DNA of 43,947 nt from Nocardioidaceae bacterium (GCA_013697585.1 JACCWP010000090.1:1-43947), one strand, 5' to 3'; shown: positions 8,271-17,020, counted from the stretch's first letter. Numbers and translations: made by a program. The notes: generated by a model from the sequence alone, not told the origin.

Positions 8271-9251
8271 ATGCGAGCCGTGGTCTGCGAGGGAGCCGGT
8301 GGCCCAGAGGTGCTCCGGGTGGTCGACCGGCCGGACCCGCTCCCCGCCGAGGGCGAGCTGGTGCTTGCCGTGCGCGCCGCCGGCATCAACCGCGCCGACC
8401 TGTTGCAGCGACAGGGCAGCTACCCTCCACCACCCGGCGCCTCCGACGTGCTCGGGCTCGAGTGCTCCGGGACGGTGCACGCCGTCGGCGCGGGTGTGAG
8501 CGGGTGGTCGGTCGGCGACCCGGCCTGCGCCCTGCTCGCCGCCGGTGGGTACGCCGAGCAGGTGGCCGTCCCGGCGGGTCAGGTCGCCCCGCCCCCCGGC
8601 GGCGTCGACCTGGTCGAGGCCGGGGGCCTGGTCGAGGTCGCCGCCACGGTGTGGTCGAACGTGTTCATGATCGCCGGGCTGCAGCGCGACGAGACACTGC
8701 TCGTCCACGGGGGCGCCGGTGGGATCGGGACGATGGCCATCCAGCTCGGGGTGGCGCTCGGTGCCCGGGTCGCGGTGACCGCCGGGTCGGTGGCCAAGCT
8801 GCGTCGCTGTGCCGAGCTCGGCGCGGAGGTGCTCGTCAACTACCGCGAGCAGGACTTCGTTGCGGCGCTGCTGGAGGCCACCGACGGTCACGGGGTCGAC
8901 GTGGTGCTCGACGTGATGGGGGCGTCGTACCTCGCGCGCAACCTCGACGTGCTGGCCACCAGCGGCCGGCTCGTCGTCATCGGCATGCAGGGCGGAACCA
9001 CAGCCGAGATCGACCTCAGCGTGCTGTTGCGCAAGCGGGCAGCGGTGATGGCGACGGCGCTGCGCTCGCGCCCCACCGCCGAGAAGGCCGCGATAGTGGC
9101 CGGGGTCGCCGAGCACGTGTGGCCGCTGGTGGCCGACGGCACCGTCCGACCGGTGATCCACGCGATGCTGCCGCTGGACCAGGTGGCCGACGCGCACCGG
9201 ATGCTCGAGGACGGCACCAGCGTGGGCAAGGTCGTGCTGACGGTCGGCTGA
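8271..9251 (+). CDS. NAD(P)H:quinone oxidoreductase, zinc-free MDR family
   Basis: The 326-residue protein matches medium-chain dehydrogenase/reductases of the zeta-crystallin/PIG3 type. The N-terminal GroES-like part contains AAGINRADLLQRQGSYPPPPG (residues about 36-56), and a Rossmann fold carries GGAGGIGTMAIQLG (about 147-160). The zinc ligands of true alcohol dehydrogenases are absent. Family members reduce quinones or alpha,beta-unsaturated carbonyls with NADPH. Ribosome site GAGAGGA lies about 6 nt before the ATG. It is divergent from the nitrilase gene with a 74-nt gap. Confidence 0.93.
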   Translation: MRAVVCEGAGGPEVLRVVDRPDPLPAEGELVLAVRAAGINRADLLQRQGSYPPPPGASDVLGLECSGTVHAVGAGVSGWSVGDPACALLAAGGYAEQVAVPAGQVAPPPGGVDLVEAGGLVEVAATVWSNVFMIAGLQRDETLLVHGGAGGIGTMAIQLGVALGARVAVTAGSVAKLRRCAELGAEVLVNYREQDFVAALLEATDGHGVDVVLDVMGASYLARNLDVLATSGRLVVIGMQGGTTAEIDLSVLLRKRAAVMATALRSRPTAEKAAIVAGVAEHVWPLVADGTVRPVIHAMLPLDQVADAHRMLEDGTSVGKVVLTVG

Positions 9252-9296
9252 CGGGGTCCGGACGGGGTTGACACGGCTGTCGGGACCGACGCTCCG

Positions 9297-9302
9297 TACG
9301 CT
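9297..9302 (+). promoter_or_regulatory. -10 element of bpa (leaderless)
   Basis: TACGCT ends 6 nt before the bpa ATG at 9309, so transcription would start at or next to the A of the start codon. A TTGACA at 9268-9273 is 23 nt away, too far for a standard -35. Confidence 0.6.
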
Positions 9303-9308
9303 GGGCTG

Positions 9309-9923
9309 ATGAGCGAACAGCAGCCCGATCAGAGCAAGCCGTCGGAGCAGGCCGCACGGTTCATGGTCATCGGCCCCGACGGCCAGCCGGTGGTGGCGCC
9401 CGCGGGCGCCGCCGAGGGCGGCGACGGCAGCGGGCAGGGCGAGGGCGCCGAGGGCAGCGAGTCCGAGCGAGCGCTGACCGATCTCGTCGAGCAGCCGGCC
9501 AAGGTGATGCGGATCGGCAGCATGATCAGGCAGCTGCTGGACGAGGTGAAGGCGGCGCCGCTCGACGAGGCGAGCCGCGCCCGGTTGCGTGACATCCACG
9601 CCTCGTCGATCGCGGAGCTGGAAGAGGGGTTGGCGCCGGAGCTGGTGGCGGAGCTGGATCGGCTGAGCCTTCCGTTCGGCTCGGAGACCCCATCCGAGTC
9701 GGAGCTGCGCATCGCCCAGGCGCAGCTGGTCGGCTGGCTGGAGGGGCTGTTCCACGGCATCCAGACAGCCATCTATGCCCAGCAGATGGCTGCCCGCGCC
9801 CAGCTGGAACAGATGCGGCGCGCGCTGCCTGGCGGCCCGAGCGCGCCCATGTCACCCACCGGGCAGCCCCCACCCGGCGACGAGCATCGCGGCCCGACTC
9901 CTGGCGGCGGCATGTACCTGTGA
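9309..9923 (+). CDS. bpa: bacterial proteasome activator Bpa/PafE
   Basis: The 204-residue protein has the Bpa (DUF2587) layout. A disordered Gly/Glu-rich N-terminus comes first. The helical core (residues about 55-175) follows, with VMRIGSMIRQLLDEVK and LRDIHASSIAELEEGLAPEL. A flexible Pro/Gly tail ends in GGGMYL. In mycobacteria the ring-forming Bpa/PafE docks on the 20S proteasome through a C-terminal GQYL and feeds it unfolded proteins without ATP. Here the last four residues are GMYL, with Gln replaced by Met but the terminal Tyr-Leu kept. It stands alone, with a leaderless-type promoter. Proteasome subunit genes are not in this window. Confidence 0.93.
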   Translation: MSEQQPDQSKPSEQAARFMVIGPDGQPVVAPAGAAEGGDGSGQGEGAEGSESERALTDLVEQPAKVMRIGSMIRQLLDEVKAAPLDEASRARLRDIHASSIAELEEGLAPELVAELDRLSLPFGSETPSESELRIAQAQLVGWLEGLFHGIQTAIYAQQMAARAQLEQMRRALPGGPSAPMSPTGQPPPGDEHRGPTPGGGMYL

Positions 9924-10168
9924 GTACCCGGCCTCGGCCGGCACACCTCGGGGGACGGTAGTTCGGGGGCAGGGCAATGCGCAGCGCGCCCAGCCGCCCG
10001 GCGTGCGCGACCGACACGGCGCTGTTCCTGCACCCGCTGCTGGAGGAGTCCGCCGACGTCGAGCCGCGGTGTGCCGACCGTCGACGACGTCCTTGACGCC
10101 TTCGACAACGTGGTCCGGCCCTGACCACCCCTCCCCCCACCCGTCCTCGCTTGCGGTCGGCCCGGGGG
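9924..10168. other. intergenic stretch with a possible short gene remnant
   Basis: In this 245-nt gap a small open frame starts at ATG 9977 (TALFLHPLLEESADVEP), while the adjacent frame ends with VPTVDDVLDAFDNVVRP and a stop at 10122. Together they read like the end of one protein broken by a frameshift near 10070. I do not recognise the family. It could equally be chance coding in GC-rich DNA. Confidence 0.3.
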
Positions 10169-10978
10169 TCAGAACCAGCGGGCCAGCTCGCGGGCCACGC
10201 CGTCGTCGGCGACCGTGGAGGTCACGTCGTCGCCGGCCTCCTGGACCGATAGCGGGGACTGCCCCATCGCGACGCCGCGGCCGGCCCAGCGCAGCATCTC
10301 GACGTCGTTCGACCCGTCGCCGATCGCCAGCACGTCAGCCTGGGCGACGCCGAGCCGCGTGGCCACCTGGTCGAGCCCGGTCGCCTTCGAGACCCCCTGG
10401 GGCGCCAGGTCGAGCCAGGCGGTGTAGCCGACGTAGTAGTTGATGCCGTGCAGCCCCAGCCGCTCGGCGAGCGCGGCGAAGTCCTCGACCGACTGGTCGG
10501 GGCTGCGGATGATCACCCGTGTCACGGGCTCGGCGACCAGCTCCTCGACCGACTGCACCACCATCACGCCCTGGATCTCACCGGGCGGGAACTGCTTGTT
10601 GATGCGATAGCCGCGACCGATCTCCTCCACCGCCACGTGTGCGTCGGGCACCTCCTCGAGCAACAGCTTGACCGTCTCGGCGGCGTCGAAGGTCACCACG
10701 TCGAGCATCTCGACCGGCAGGTACGAGAACGTCACCGCACCGTTGCTGGCGACCGCCAACCCTCCTTCGAGGCCGAGCAGGTCGACGGCGGCCATGACAC
10801 CGGGCACCGAGCGGCCGGTGGAGACCACCACGTGGGCGCCTGCCGCGACAACGTTGCCGACCGCGTCGCGTACGGCAGCGGACATGGTCTCGGCACCGTC
10901 CATCCAGTCGACGACTGTGCCGTCGACGTCGAGCGCGACCAGCGCGGGCTGCCAGCCCTCGCGGCGATCTGGGCTCAC
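10169..10978 (-). CDS. HAD-superfamily (Cof-like) phosphatase
   Basis: The 269-residue protein carries all HAD motifs of the Cof/IIB type. Motif I is [10 protein letters not shown], with nucleophile D17 and acid/base D19. Motif II is VVVSTGR, a lysine lies in [11 protein letters not shown], and motif IV is [12 protein letters not shown]. The large C2 cap sits between motifs II and III. Such enzymes dephosphorylate sugar phosphates or cofactors such as FMN and PLP; the substrate is not predictable here. The GTG at 10978 overlaps the serS stop (GTGA), which makes translational coupling to serS likely and fixes the start. Confidence 0.92.
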   Translation of the reverse strand: MSPDRREGWQPALVALDVDGTVVDWMDGAETMSAAVRDAVGNVVAAGAHVVVSTGRSVPGVMAAVDLLGLEGGLAVASNGAVTFSYLPVEMLDVVTFDAAETVKLLLEEVPDAHVAVEEIGRGYRINKQFPPGEIQGVMVVQSVEELVAEPVTRVIIRSPDQSVEDFAALAERLGLHGINYYVGYTAWLDLAPQGVSKATGLDQVATRLGVAQADVLAIGDGSNDVEMLRWAGRGVAMGQSPLSVQEAGDDVTSTVADDGVARELARWF

Positions 10979-12264
10979 GCGGACGGCCCGCTGGGCTTGA
11001 GCACGTCCTGGTCCTGCAGGTAGGGCCGCAGCGCGAGCGGCACCCGCATCGACCCGTCGGCCTGCTGGTGGTTCTCGAGCAGGGCGATGATCGTGCGCGG
11101 CACGGCGCACAGGGTGCCGTTGAGGGTGGCCGCCGGCTCGGTGCCACCAGCACCGTCGTCGCGCACTCGGATGTCGAGCCGCCGCGCCTGGAACTGGGTG
11201 CAGTTCGACGTCGACGTCACCTCCCGGTAGCGCTGCTGGGTCGGCACCCACGCCTCGCAGTCGAACTTGCGGATCGCCGACAGCCCGAGATCGCCCGCCG
11301 CCACGTCGATCACCCGGAACGGCAGCTCGAGGTCGAGCAGCCACTGCCGCTCGTGCTCCAGCAGCCGTTCGTGCTGCGCGTACGAGTCGTCGAGGGTGGT
11401 GTAGACGAACATCTCGACCTTGTCGAACCAGTGCACCCGGAAGATGCCCCGGGTGTCCTTGCCGTACGAGCCCGCCTCACGCCGAAAGCACGGGCTGAAG
11501 GCGGCATAGCTGCGCGGCAGCGACGGCACGTCCAGGATCTCGTCGCTGTGGTAGGCCGCGAGCGGCACCTCGGACGTGCCCACGAGATAGAGGTCGTCGG
11601 TCGCCAGGTGATAGACGTCGGCGGCCGCCTGACCGAGGAAGCCGGTTCCCTCCATTGCCCGCGGCTTGACCAGCGCGGGCGGCACCATCGGGGTGAAGCC
11701 CCACTGCTGCGCCCGTTCCATCGCCATCTGCACCAGCGCGAGCTCGAGCATCGCGCCGACGCCGGTGAGGAAGTAGAACCGCGAGCCACTGACCTTGACC
11801 CCTCGCTCCACGTCGATCGCCTTCAGCATCGTGCCGAGCTCGACGTGATCACGTGGCTCGAAGCCCTCGGCGGCGAAGTCGCGGCGGCTGCCGTGCTCCT
11901 CGAGCACCACGTAGTCGTCCTCGCCCCCGGCCGGCGACCGCTCGTCGGCGAGGTTTGGCAACGCGGCCAGCAGGGTGCGGAAACCGTCGTGGGCCGCCAC
12001 CTGCGCCGCCTCGGCGGCCTTGACGTCGACGCTCAGCTGCCTTGTCCGACCCAGCAGCTCGGTGCGCTCGTCGCCCTGCGCCTGCGCCACCAGCTTGCCG
12101 AGCTGCTTCTGCTCCGCGCGCAGCCGCTCGTACGCGACGATCGCGGCGCGACGCCGCTCGTCGGCCTCGCACAGCTGGTCGACCACGTCAACGGACTCGC
12201 CCCGGCGGCGCTGGGCAGCGCGGATGCGGTCGGGGTCGTCGCGGAGCAGGCGGGCGTCGATCAC
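10975..12264 (-). CDS. serS: seryl-tRNA synthetase
   Basis: The 429-residue protein is a class II synthetase that charges tRNA-Ser, two genes for which lie about 5 kb away. The N-terminal coiled-coil arm (residues about 25-105, rich in Arg/Glu/Ala) binds the long variable arm. Motif 2 is seen in [31 protein letters not shown] and motif 3 near [25 protein letters not shown] 12264 was chosen because a TACCCT -10 element (12277-12272) ends 7 nt upstream (leaderless mRNA) and the protein then starts with the usual IDxRLLRxxPD. The downstream HAD phosphatase is coupled. Confidence 0.97.
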   Translation of the reverse strand: MIDARLLRDDPDRIRAAQRRRGESVDVVDQLCEADERRRAAIVAYERLRAEQKQLGKLVAQAQGDERTELLGRTRQLSVDVKAAEAAQVAAHDGFRTLLAALPNLADERSPAGGEDDYVVLEEHGSRRDFAAEGFEPRDHVELGTMLKAIDVERGVKVSGSRFYFLTGVGAMLELALVQMAMERAQQWGFTPMVPPALVKPRAMEGTGFLGQAAADVYHLATDDLYLVGTSEVPLAAYHSDEILDVPSLPRSYAAFSPCFRREAGSYGKDTRGIFRVHWFDKVEMFVYTTLDDSYAQHERLLEHERQWLLDLELPFRVIDVAAGDLGLSAIRKFDCEAWVPTQQRYREVTSTSNCTQFQARRLDIRVRDDGAGGTEPAATLNGTLCAVPRTIIALLENHQQADGSMRVPLALRPYLQDQDVLKPSGPSA

Positions 12265-12271
12265 TCGCGCC

Positions 12272-12277
12272 AGGGTA
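12272..12277 (-). promoter_or_regulatory. -10 element of serS (leaderless)
   Basis: TACCCT on the minus strand is followed by 7 nt and the serS GTG. No ribosome-binding sequence lies between them. Confidence 0.55.
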
Positions 12278-12452
12278 GTCACCCGGCGCCACGAGCCATC
12301 GACCGCAAGCCGGCCACGTGGACAACCCCGCGCAATGGCCAAAGGTCGCACCGCACAGCGGGGAACGGGAAGCGCCGCCGCCCTCGCGAGGTCGTAGCCT
12401 GGAGCGCCGCCGGGTCACCGCCGGCCGCACACCTGTCCGAGCGGGAGACTTC

Positions 12453-14042
12453 GTGGCTTTCAACGTGCGCGGCCGACCCGGCCGCCGGCGCGTGGTCGGG
12501 TGGGCCGGCGGTGCATTGCTGCTCACCTACGCGCTGGTGTGGGCGTTGGTCGCGGCCGGCTGGTCTCCGCTGCTCAGGCTGGACACCGACCTCGTCACCG
12601 ACGCCTACCAGGTGGTGCGGGGCCACGACGGCTGGGTCCAGGCCCTCGAGGTGGTGGCCATCGTCGGGTCGACGGCGACCGTGCGTGCCTTGCTGCTGCT
12701 CGTGGCCGCGGTCGCGCTGTTCCAGCGCAGGACCGTGGTCGCCACCTGGCTGGTGGTGTCGGCGGTCCTCGAGGCCGTCATCGTGCAGACCGTCAAGCTG
12801 GTGCAGCAGCGCCCGCGCCCGGCATGGCCGGAACCTCTGACCGAGATCGCCGGCTATGGCTTCCCGTCGGGTCACGCATCCGGGGCGGGGCTGCTGGTCG
12901 CGACGATGCTGGTCCTCACGCACCTGCTGGTGTCACGCCGCTCGCTGCGCCGTGCCATCGACGCTGGGTGGATCGGCGTCGGTCTGGTGATCGCGCTCGA
13001 TCGAGTGCTGCTCGGCGTGCACTACCCGTCCGACGTGGTCGCAGGCGTGGCGCTCGGCTCCGGCCTCCCGCTGGTCGTGGCGGCCGTCGCCGTGCCCTGG
13101 GCCGTCATCGAGATCGGGCCTGCGCCGACCACCACGGGACGCCGTCCCTCGTGGCTCGGGATCGTGCTCAACCCCACGAAGGTGAGCGACCCAGCCGGTT
13201 TGCGACGGCTGGTGGCAGCCGCGGCCGAACGGCACGGGTGGCAGCCGCCGTGCTGGTACGAGACGACGGCCGACGATGCCGGCATCGCGATGACCCATCA
13301 GGCGCTGGCCGACGGGGCTGAGGTAATCGTCGCCGCCGGTGGCGACGGCACCGTGCGCGTGGTGAGCTCGGAGCTGGCCCGCACCGGCGTGCCGCTCGGC
13401 GTCGTCCCGCTCGGCACCGGCAACCTGCTGGCCCGCAACCTGGAGCTGCCGCTGCGCGCCACCGAGGCTGTCGAGGCGGCGCTGTCGGGGCAGGACCGGG
13501 CGATCGACGTGGTCCGAGTCAGCGGGGACGGCCTGCCCGAGACCTGCTTCACGGTGATGGGAGGCCTCGGATTCGACGCCGCCGTCATGGCCGGCGCATC
13601 GGACGCCCTCAAGGCCCGGATGGGGTGGCGGGCGTACGTCGTCTCGGCGGTGCGCAACCTGCACTATCCCGCGAGCCGGGTGGAGGTGTCGGTCGACGAC
13701 GCCCCGTTCGTTCGCTTCCGGGCCCGTACCGTCGTGATCGGCAACGTCGGCCTGCTGCAGGCCGGCATCCCGCTGCTTCCCGACGCCCGCGTCGACGACG
13801 GCATGCTCGACGTGGTCGTGATCACGCCACAGCGCTTGTCCGGGTGGCTGCGAGTCGTCGTCCGAGTGCTGACGCGCGGGCGGGTCAGCGACGAGTCGTT
13901 GGCACGGATGACCGGCACCCAGGTCGTGGTCCGGTGCAACCAGCCGGTGGCCCGCCAGCTCGACGGCGACTCGATCGGCGAGGGCCGCGAGCTCCGCGCC
14001 CGGGTGATGGCCGGCACCTTGCTGGTCCGCGTCCCCCGCTGA
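12453..14042 (+). CDS. PAP2 phosphatase-diacylglycerol kinase fusion protein
   Basis: The 529-residue protein joins two lipid enzymes. Residues about 15-220 form a membrane PAP2 domain with all three motifs: K115-x6-R122-P123, PSGH (138-141) and R184-x5-H190-x3-D194. Residues about 233-529 form a DAGK/LCB5-type lipid kinase with GGDGT (296-300) and PLGTGNLLARNL (319-330). One half should remove phosphate from a lipid phosphate and the other add it to a lipid alcohol. Fusions of this type are known in actinobacteria, but their physiological reaction is not settled. GTG 12453 was chosen because GGGAGA lies just upstream; the frame stays open further 5'. It is divergent from serS. Confidence 0.92.
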   Translation: MAFNVRGRPGRRRVVGWAGGALLLTYALVWALVAAGWSPLLRLDTDLVTDAYQVVRGHDGWVQALEVVAIVGSTATVRALLLLVAAVALFQRRTVVATWLVVSAVLEAVIVQTVKLVQQRPRPAWPEPLTEIAGYGFPSGHASGAGLLVATMLVLTHLLVSRRSLRRAIDAGWIGVGLVIALDRVLLGVHYPSDVVAGVALGSGLPLVVAAVAVPWAVIEIGPAPTTTGRRPSWLGIVLNPTKVSDPAGLRRLVAAAAERHGWQPPCWYETTADDAGIAMTHQALADGAEVIVAAGGDGTVRVVSSELARTGVPLGVVPLGTGNLLARNLELPLRATEAVEAALSGQDRAIDVVRVSGDGLPETCFTVMGGLGFDAAVMAGASDALKARMGWRAYVVSAVRNLHYPASRVEVSVDDAPFVRFRARTVVIGNVGLLQAGIPLLPDARVDDGMLDVVVITPQRLSGWLRVVVRVLTRGRVSDESLARMTGTQVVVRCNQPVARQLDGDSIGEGRELRARVMAGTLLVRVPR

Positions 14043-14059
14043 CCCGACGCCGCTTTCGC

Positions 14060-14136
14060 AGGTGACCTTGCGAACTCTGCACTGCCCGGGGGCTATGTCC
14101 CCCTCACAGTGGGGTTTGCACAGGTGACCTTGCGAA
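14060..14136. repeat. pair of AGGTGACCTTGCGAA direct repeats
   Basis: The 15-mer occurs exactly at 14060-14074 and 14122-14136, 62 nt apart. The first copy extends to TTCGCAGGTGACCTTGCGAA, an imperfect palindrome (TTCGCA-GGT / ACC-T-TGCGAA) able to form a hairpin. Both copies lie in the 108-nt gap between convergent genes. They look like a dispersed intergenic repeat or a pair of protein-binding sites. Confidence 0.7.
14088..14103. terminator. possible bidirectional terminator hairpin
   Basis: GGGGG (14088-14092) and CCCCC (14099-14103) flank a 6-nt loop between the two AGGTGACC repeats, in the gap between the convergent PAP2-DAGK and DUF4446 genes. There is no poly-U tract. Confidence 0.4.
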
Positions 14137-14150
14137 AACCGCAACCGGCG

Positions 14151-14555
14151 TCAGCCGCGGCGGGCGAGGGTGACCGCCTCGGACTCCTCGGGGGACAGCT
14201 GCTGGGTGCTCGACCAGCGCTGCACGTTCTTGGCGTACGTGCGGGTGTCGGCGCGGCCGTGGATGGCGGTGAGCACCACACCGTCGCCCTCGTCGTCGAG
14301 CAGCGCGAGCGACCAGGACAGGTGCCCCCCCATGTCACCGAAGGCGTCATAGCGGACGACCGCGAGATGGCGCAGGGCGCGGCCGAGATCGACTCGCAGC
14401 TCTGAGGCTGCCCGAGCCACGGCGACCAGGTCGGGCGGAACGTCGGCGCGGGCGCGCCGGCGGGTGCTCGCTGCCGTACGACGCAGCGCCACCAGCGCGA
14501 CGACGAGCCCCGCGAGGGCGACGACGAGGGCGGCGACGGCGAGCGTGAGGTCCAC
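14151..14555 (-). CDS. DUF4446 family membrane-anchored protein
   Basis: The 134-residue protein starts with one transmembrane helix (LTLAVAALVVALAGLVVALVAL). The conserved DUF4446 core follows: VRYDAFGDMGGHLSWSLALLDDEGDGVVLTAIHGR (residues about 67-101), then YAKNVQRW and LSPEESEA near the C-terminus. The family is widespread in Gram-positive bacteria and its function is unknown. GTG 14555 gives the full helix. It converges with the lipid kinase fusion and lies 79 nt downstream of pheA on the same strand. Confidence 0.88.
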   Translation of the reverse strand: MDLTLAVAALVVALAGLVVALVALRRTAASTRRRARADVPPDLVAVARAASELRVDLGRALRHLAVVRYDAFGDMGGHLSWSLALLDDEGDGVVLTAIHGRADTRTYAKNVQRWSSTQQLSPEESEAVTLARRG

Positions 14556-14634
14556 GCTGCGACCCTAATGGCGGCACTGTCCGCACCGTTGCGAGTGAGC
14601 GTTCTACTGGTTGGCCGGCCGACGTGGCTCCGGG

Positions 14635-15579
14635 TCAGCGAGCGCGCAGGCGGACCAACCAGGCATCGGCGTCGGTGAAGTCGGCGTCGGAGGTGCCGTC
14701 GCGCAGGACCGGCGCGACACCGTCCAGGCGGGGGTACGAGCCGAGGAAGCGCACCTCGGCACACACCCTGCGCAGCCCCATCAGCGCCTCGCCCACCCGC
14801 GCATCGTCGAGGTGGCCCTCGCAGTCGATGGAGAAGCAGTAGCGGCCGAGTGCGCGGCCGGTCGGTCGGGACTCGATCCGGGTCAAGTTGATGCCCCGCA
14901 TGGTGAACTGGTCGAGCACCTCCATCAGCGCCCCCGCGTGGTCGTCTCGGATGAACGCCACCAAGGACGACTTGTCCGCCCCCGTACGCGCCGTGACCGG
15001 CCCTGGCCTCGTCGCCAGCACGAACCGGGTCACCGCGTCGGCGTTGTCGCCGATCGAGTCAGCGAGCACGCGCAGCCGATAGGTCTCGGCGGCGATCGGC
15101 GCCGCCACCGCCGCGTCGTACTCGGGAGGGTGCCCGGCCAGGCCGGCGACCTCGGCGGCCGCCTGTGCCGTCGACCCGACGGGCACGATCGTGGCCTCGG
15201 GCAGGTGCCGGGCCAGCCAGCCCCGGCACTGGGCGGCCGCGTGCGGGTGGGTCGCCACCGTACGCACGGCGGCGAGGTCGTGGCCGGGCCGGGCGAGCAG
15301 TGCCAGCCGCACGGGCACCGTCATCTCACGGGTGATCATCAGAGGTTCACCCGTGGCGAGCTCGTCGAGGGTGACGCTCACCGACCCCTCGACGGAGTTC
15401 TCGAACGGCACCACGGCACCGTCGGCCTCACCCGCGCGTACTGCGTCCAGGGCCAGCGCGACGCTGCCGCACGGCGTGGAGCGCGCACCCGCGGCCGCGG
15501 GCAGCGAGCGCAGTGCCTGCTCGGTGAACGTCCCCGCCGGCCCGAGGTAGGCGTAGCGAGCGGGTGGGACTCCGGGCAC
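14635..15579 (-). CDS. pheA: prephenate dehydratase
   Basis: The 314-residue protein converts prephenate to phenylpyruvate, the committed step to phenylalanine. The prephenate dehydratase domain covers residues about 8-190 and includes YLGPAGTFTE, VPFENSVEGSV and the catalytic TRF motif (184-186). The ACT regulatory domain follows, with GALM (216-219) and ESRP (236-239), which in this family bind phenylalanine for feedback inhibition. A tail of about 35 residues extends past the ACT domain. The gene starts with GTG at 15579; a TAGGCT -10 element (15591-15586) ends 6 nt upstream, so the mRNA is probably leaderless. It is divergent from arcA with only 33 nt between. Confidence 0.96.
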   Translation of the reverse strand: MPGVPPARYAYLGPAGTFTEQALRSLPAAAGARSTPCGSVALALDAVRAGEADGAVVPFENSVEGSVSVTLDELATGEPLMITREMTVPVRLALLARPGHDLAAVRTVATHPHAAAQCRGWLARHLPEATIVPVGSTAQAAAEVAGLAGHPPEYDAAVAAPIAAETYRLRVLADSIGDNADAVTRFVLATRPGPVTARTGADKSSLVAFIRDDHAGALMEVLDQFTMRGINLTRIESRPTGRALGRYCFSIDCEGHLDDARVGEALMGLRRVCAEVRFLGSYPRLDGVAPVLRDGTSDADFTDADAWLVRLRAR

Positions 15580-15585
15580 CGCAGC

Positions 15586-15604
15586 AGCCTACGGTCGCTA
15601 CGCT
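15586..15604. promoter_or_regulatory. divergent leaderless promoters of pheA and arcA
   Basis: On the minus strand TAGGCT (15591-15586) lies 6 nt before the pheA GTG. On the plus strand TACGCT (15599-15604) lies 8 nt before the arcA ATG. The two -10 elements are only 7 nt apart, so each -35 region must lie within or beyond the other promoter. Confidence 0.55.
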
Positions 15605-15612
15605 CCGCCGTC

Positions 15613-16911
15613 ATGGCCGCCGTCGAACCCACCAGCGAGCCCACCAGCGAGCCCACCGTCGGATCGGACGCCGCGTCAGCCGACCCGCACCGCCAGCACG
15701 GAGCCGACAGCGAGGTGGGCCGGCTGCGCACCGTGCTGTTGCACCGGCCGGGACCCGAGCTTCGACGGCTGACGCCACGCAACAACGACTCGCTGCTGTT
15801 CGACGGGGTCCCGTGGGTTGACCGGGCCCAGGACGAGCACGACGCCTTCGCCGCAGCGCTGCGCGAGCGCGATGTCGAGGTGCTTTATCTGGTCGAGCTC
15901 CTCGCCGAGACCCTTGCCGACCCGGCCGCCCGCACCACCGTGATCGACGGCGTGACCGCGGACCTGCGCCTTGGTGATGCCGTGGCGGGCTATCTCGGCG
16001 GGCTGATGCACGACCAGAGCGCCGCCGACCTGGCACTGCTGCTCACCGCTGGCGTCCGCAACGACGAGGTGCGACTGGGTCCCAGCTTTGGCCACAGCCT
16101 GGTGACCAGCCTGCTGGCCAGCGACGACTTCCTGGTCGACCCGTTGCCTAACCTGCTGTTCACCCGCGACTCGTCGGTGTGGCTGCCGGACCGGGTCGCG
16201 GTGACCAGCCTCGCGATGCCCGCTCGCGAGGCCGAGACACACCTGACCGAGCTCATCTACGACCGGCACCCCCGCTTCGCCGGCGCACCCCGCATGCACG
16301 GGTGGGCGCTCGAGCACGTCGAGGGCGGCGACGTGCTTCTGCTGGGACCCGGGGTGATCGCGGTCGGCGTCGGTGAAAGGACCACCCCGGCGGGTGCGGA
16401 GCGGTTCGCCAGACAGGTGTTCGAGGCCGGCATCGCGCACACCGTGCTTGCGGTGCCGATCGCCCAGCAGCGCGCCACGATGCACCTGGACACGGTCGTG
16501 ACGATGGTCGACATCGACAAGGTGGTCATCTATCCCAACGTCGCCGGGTCGCTGCTGGCCCACCCGGTGACGGCCGCCAACCCCGGCGCGGTCGCATCCG
16601 ACGTCGTGCTGCGGGTGGCCGACCCGCGCCCGTTCCTCGAGGCTGCGGCGGCCGCCTTGCAGATCGACCGGATGCACCGCATCGACACCGGGCTCGACCC
16701 GGTCACCGCCGAGCGCGAGCAGTGGGACGACGGCAACAACACCCTGGCGCTGGCGCCCAGGCTCGCGGTGGCGTACGAACGCAACACCGAGACCAATGCC
16801 CGGCTGGTCGACGCGGGCATCGACGTGGTCCAAATCGCCGGTTCCGAGCTGGGATCGGGGCGGGGCGGGCCACGGTGCATGTCCTGTCCGGTGCTGCGAG
16901 ACCCGGTCTGA
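15613..16911 (+). CDS. arcA: arginine deiminase
   Basis: The 432-residue enzyme hydrolyses arginine to citrulline and ammonia. Family motifs present are LLFDGVPWVDRAQDEHDAF, LPNLLFTRD (substrate Asp), ALEHVEGGDVLLLG, MHLDTVVTMVD (catalytic His) and EQWDDGNNTLALAP. The nucleophile C422 lies in GGPRCMSCP at the C-terminus. A short EPTS repeat (12-bp DNA repeat, 15625-15657) extends the N-terminus before the usual start of the fold. The frame is open upstream, but ATG 15613 has a TACGCT element 8 nt before it. No ornithine carbamoyltransferase, carbamate kinase or antiporter gene is adjacent, which is unusual for this pathway. Confidence 0.96.
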   Translation: MAAVEPTSEPTSEPTVGSDAASADPHRQHGADSEVGRLRTVLLHRPGPELRRLTPRNNDSLLFDGVPWVDRAQDEHDAFAAALRERDVEVLYLVELLAETLADPAARTTVIDGVTADLRLGDAVAGYLGGLMHDQSAADLALLLTAGVRNDEVRLGPSFGHSLVTSLLASDDFLVDPLPNLLFTRDSSVWLPDRVAVTSLAMPAREAETHLTELIYDRHPRFAGAPRMHGWALEHVEGGDVLLLGPGVIAVGVGERTTPAGAERFARQVFEAGIAHTVLAVPIAQQRATMHLDTVVTMVDIDKVVIYPNVAGSLLAHPVTAANPGAVASDVVLRVADPRPFLEAAAAALQIDRMHRIDTGLDPVTAEREQWDDGNNTLALAPRLAVAYERNTETNARLVDAGIDVVQIAGSELGSGRGGPRCMSCPVLRDPV

Positions 16912-17020
16912 GACAGGCGGCCGCGCGAGGCTCGATGTCGGGCCGGACGCTGCGCGCAGGTCAGAGCCCGGCCGTCGCTGACGGGGGAAACAACGACGAC
17001 CGGGCCGAGCCACAAACATA

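Noticed and set aside
9268-9273. TTGACA as the -35 of bpa
   Set aside because: The spacing to the -10 TACGCT is 23 nt, too long for a normal sigma-70-type promoter.
15613-16911. CMSCP in arginine deiminase as an abnormal extra cysteine
   Set aside because: A second cysteine three residues after the nucleophile also occurs in other arginine deiminases, so it is not odd.
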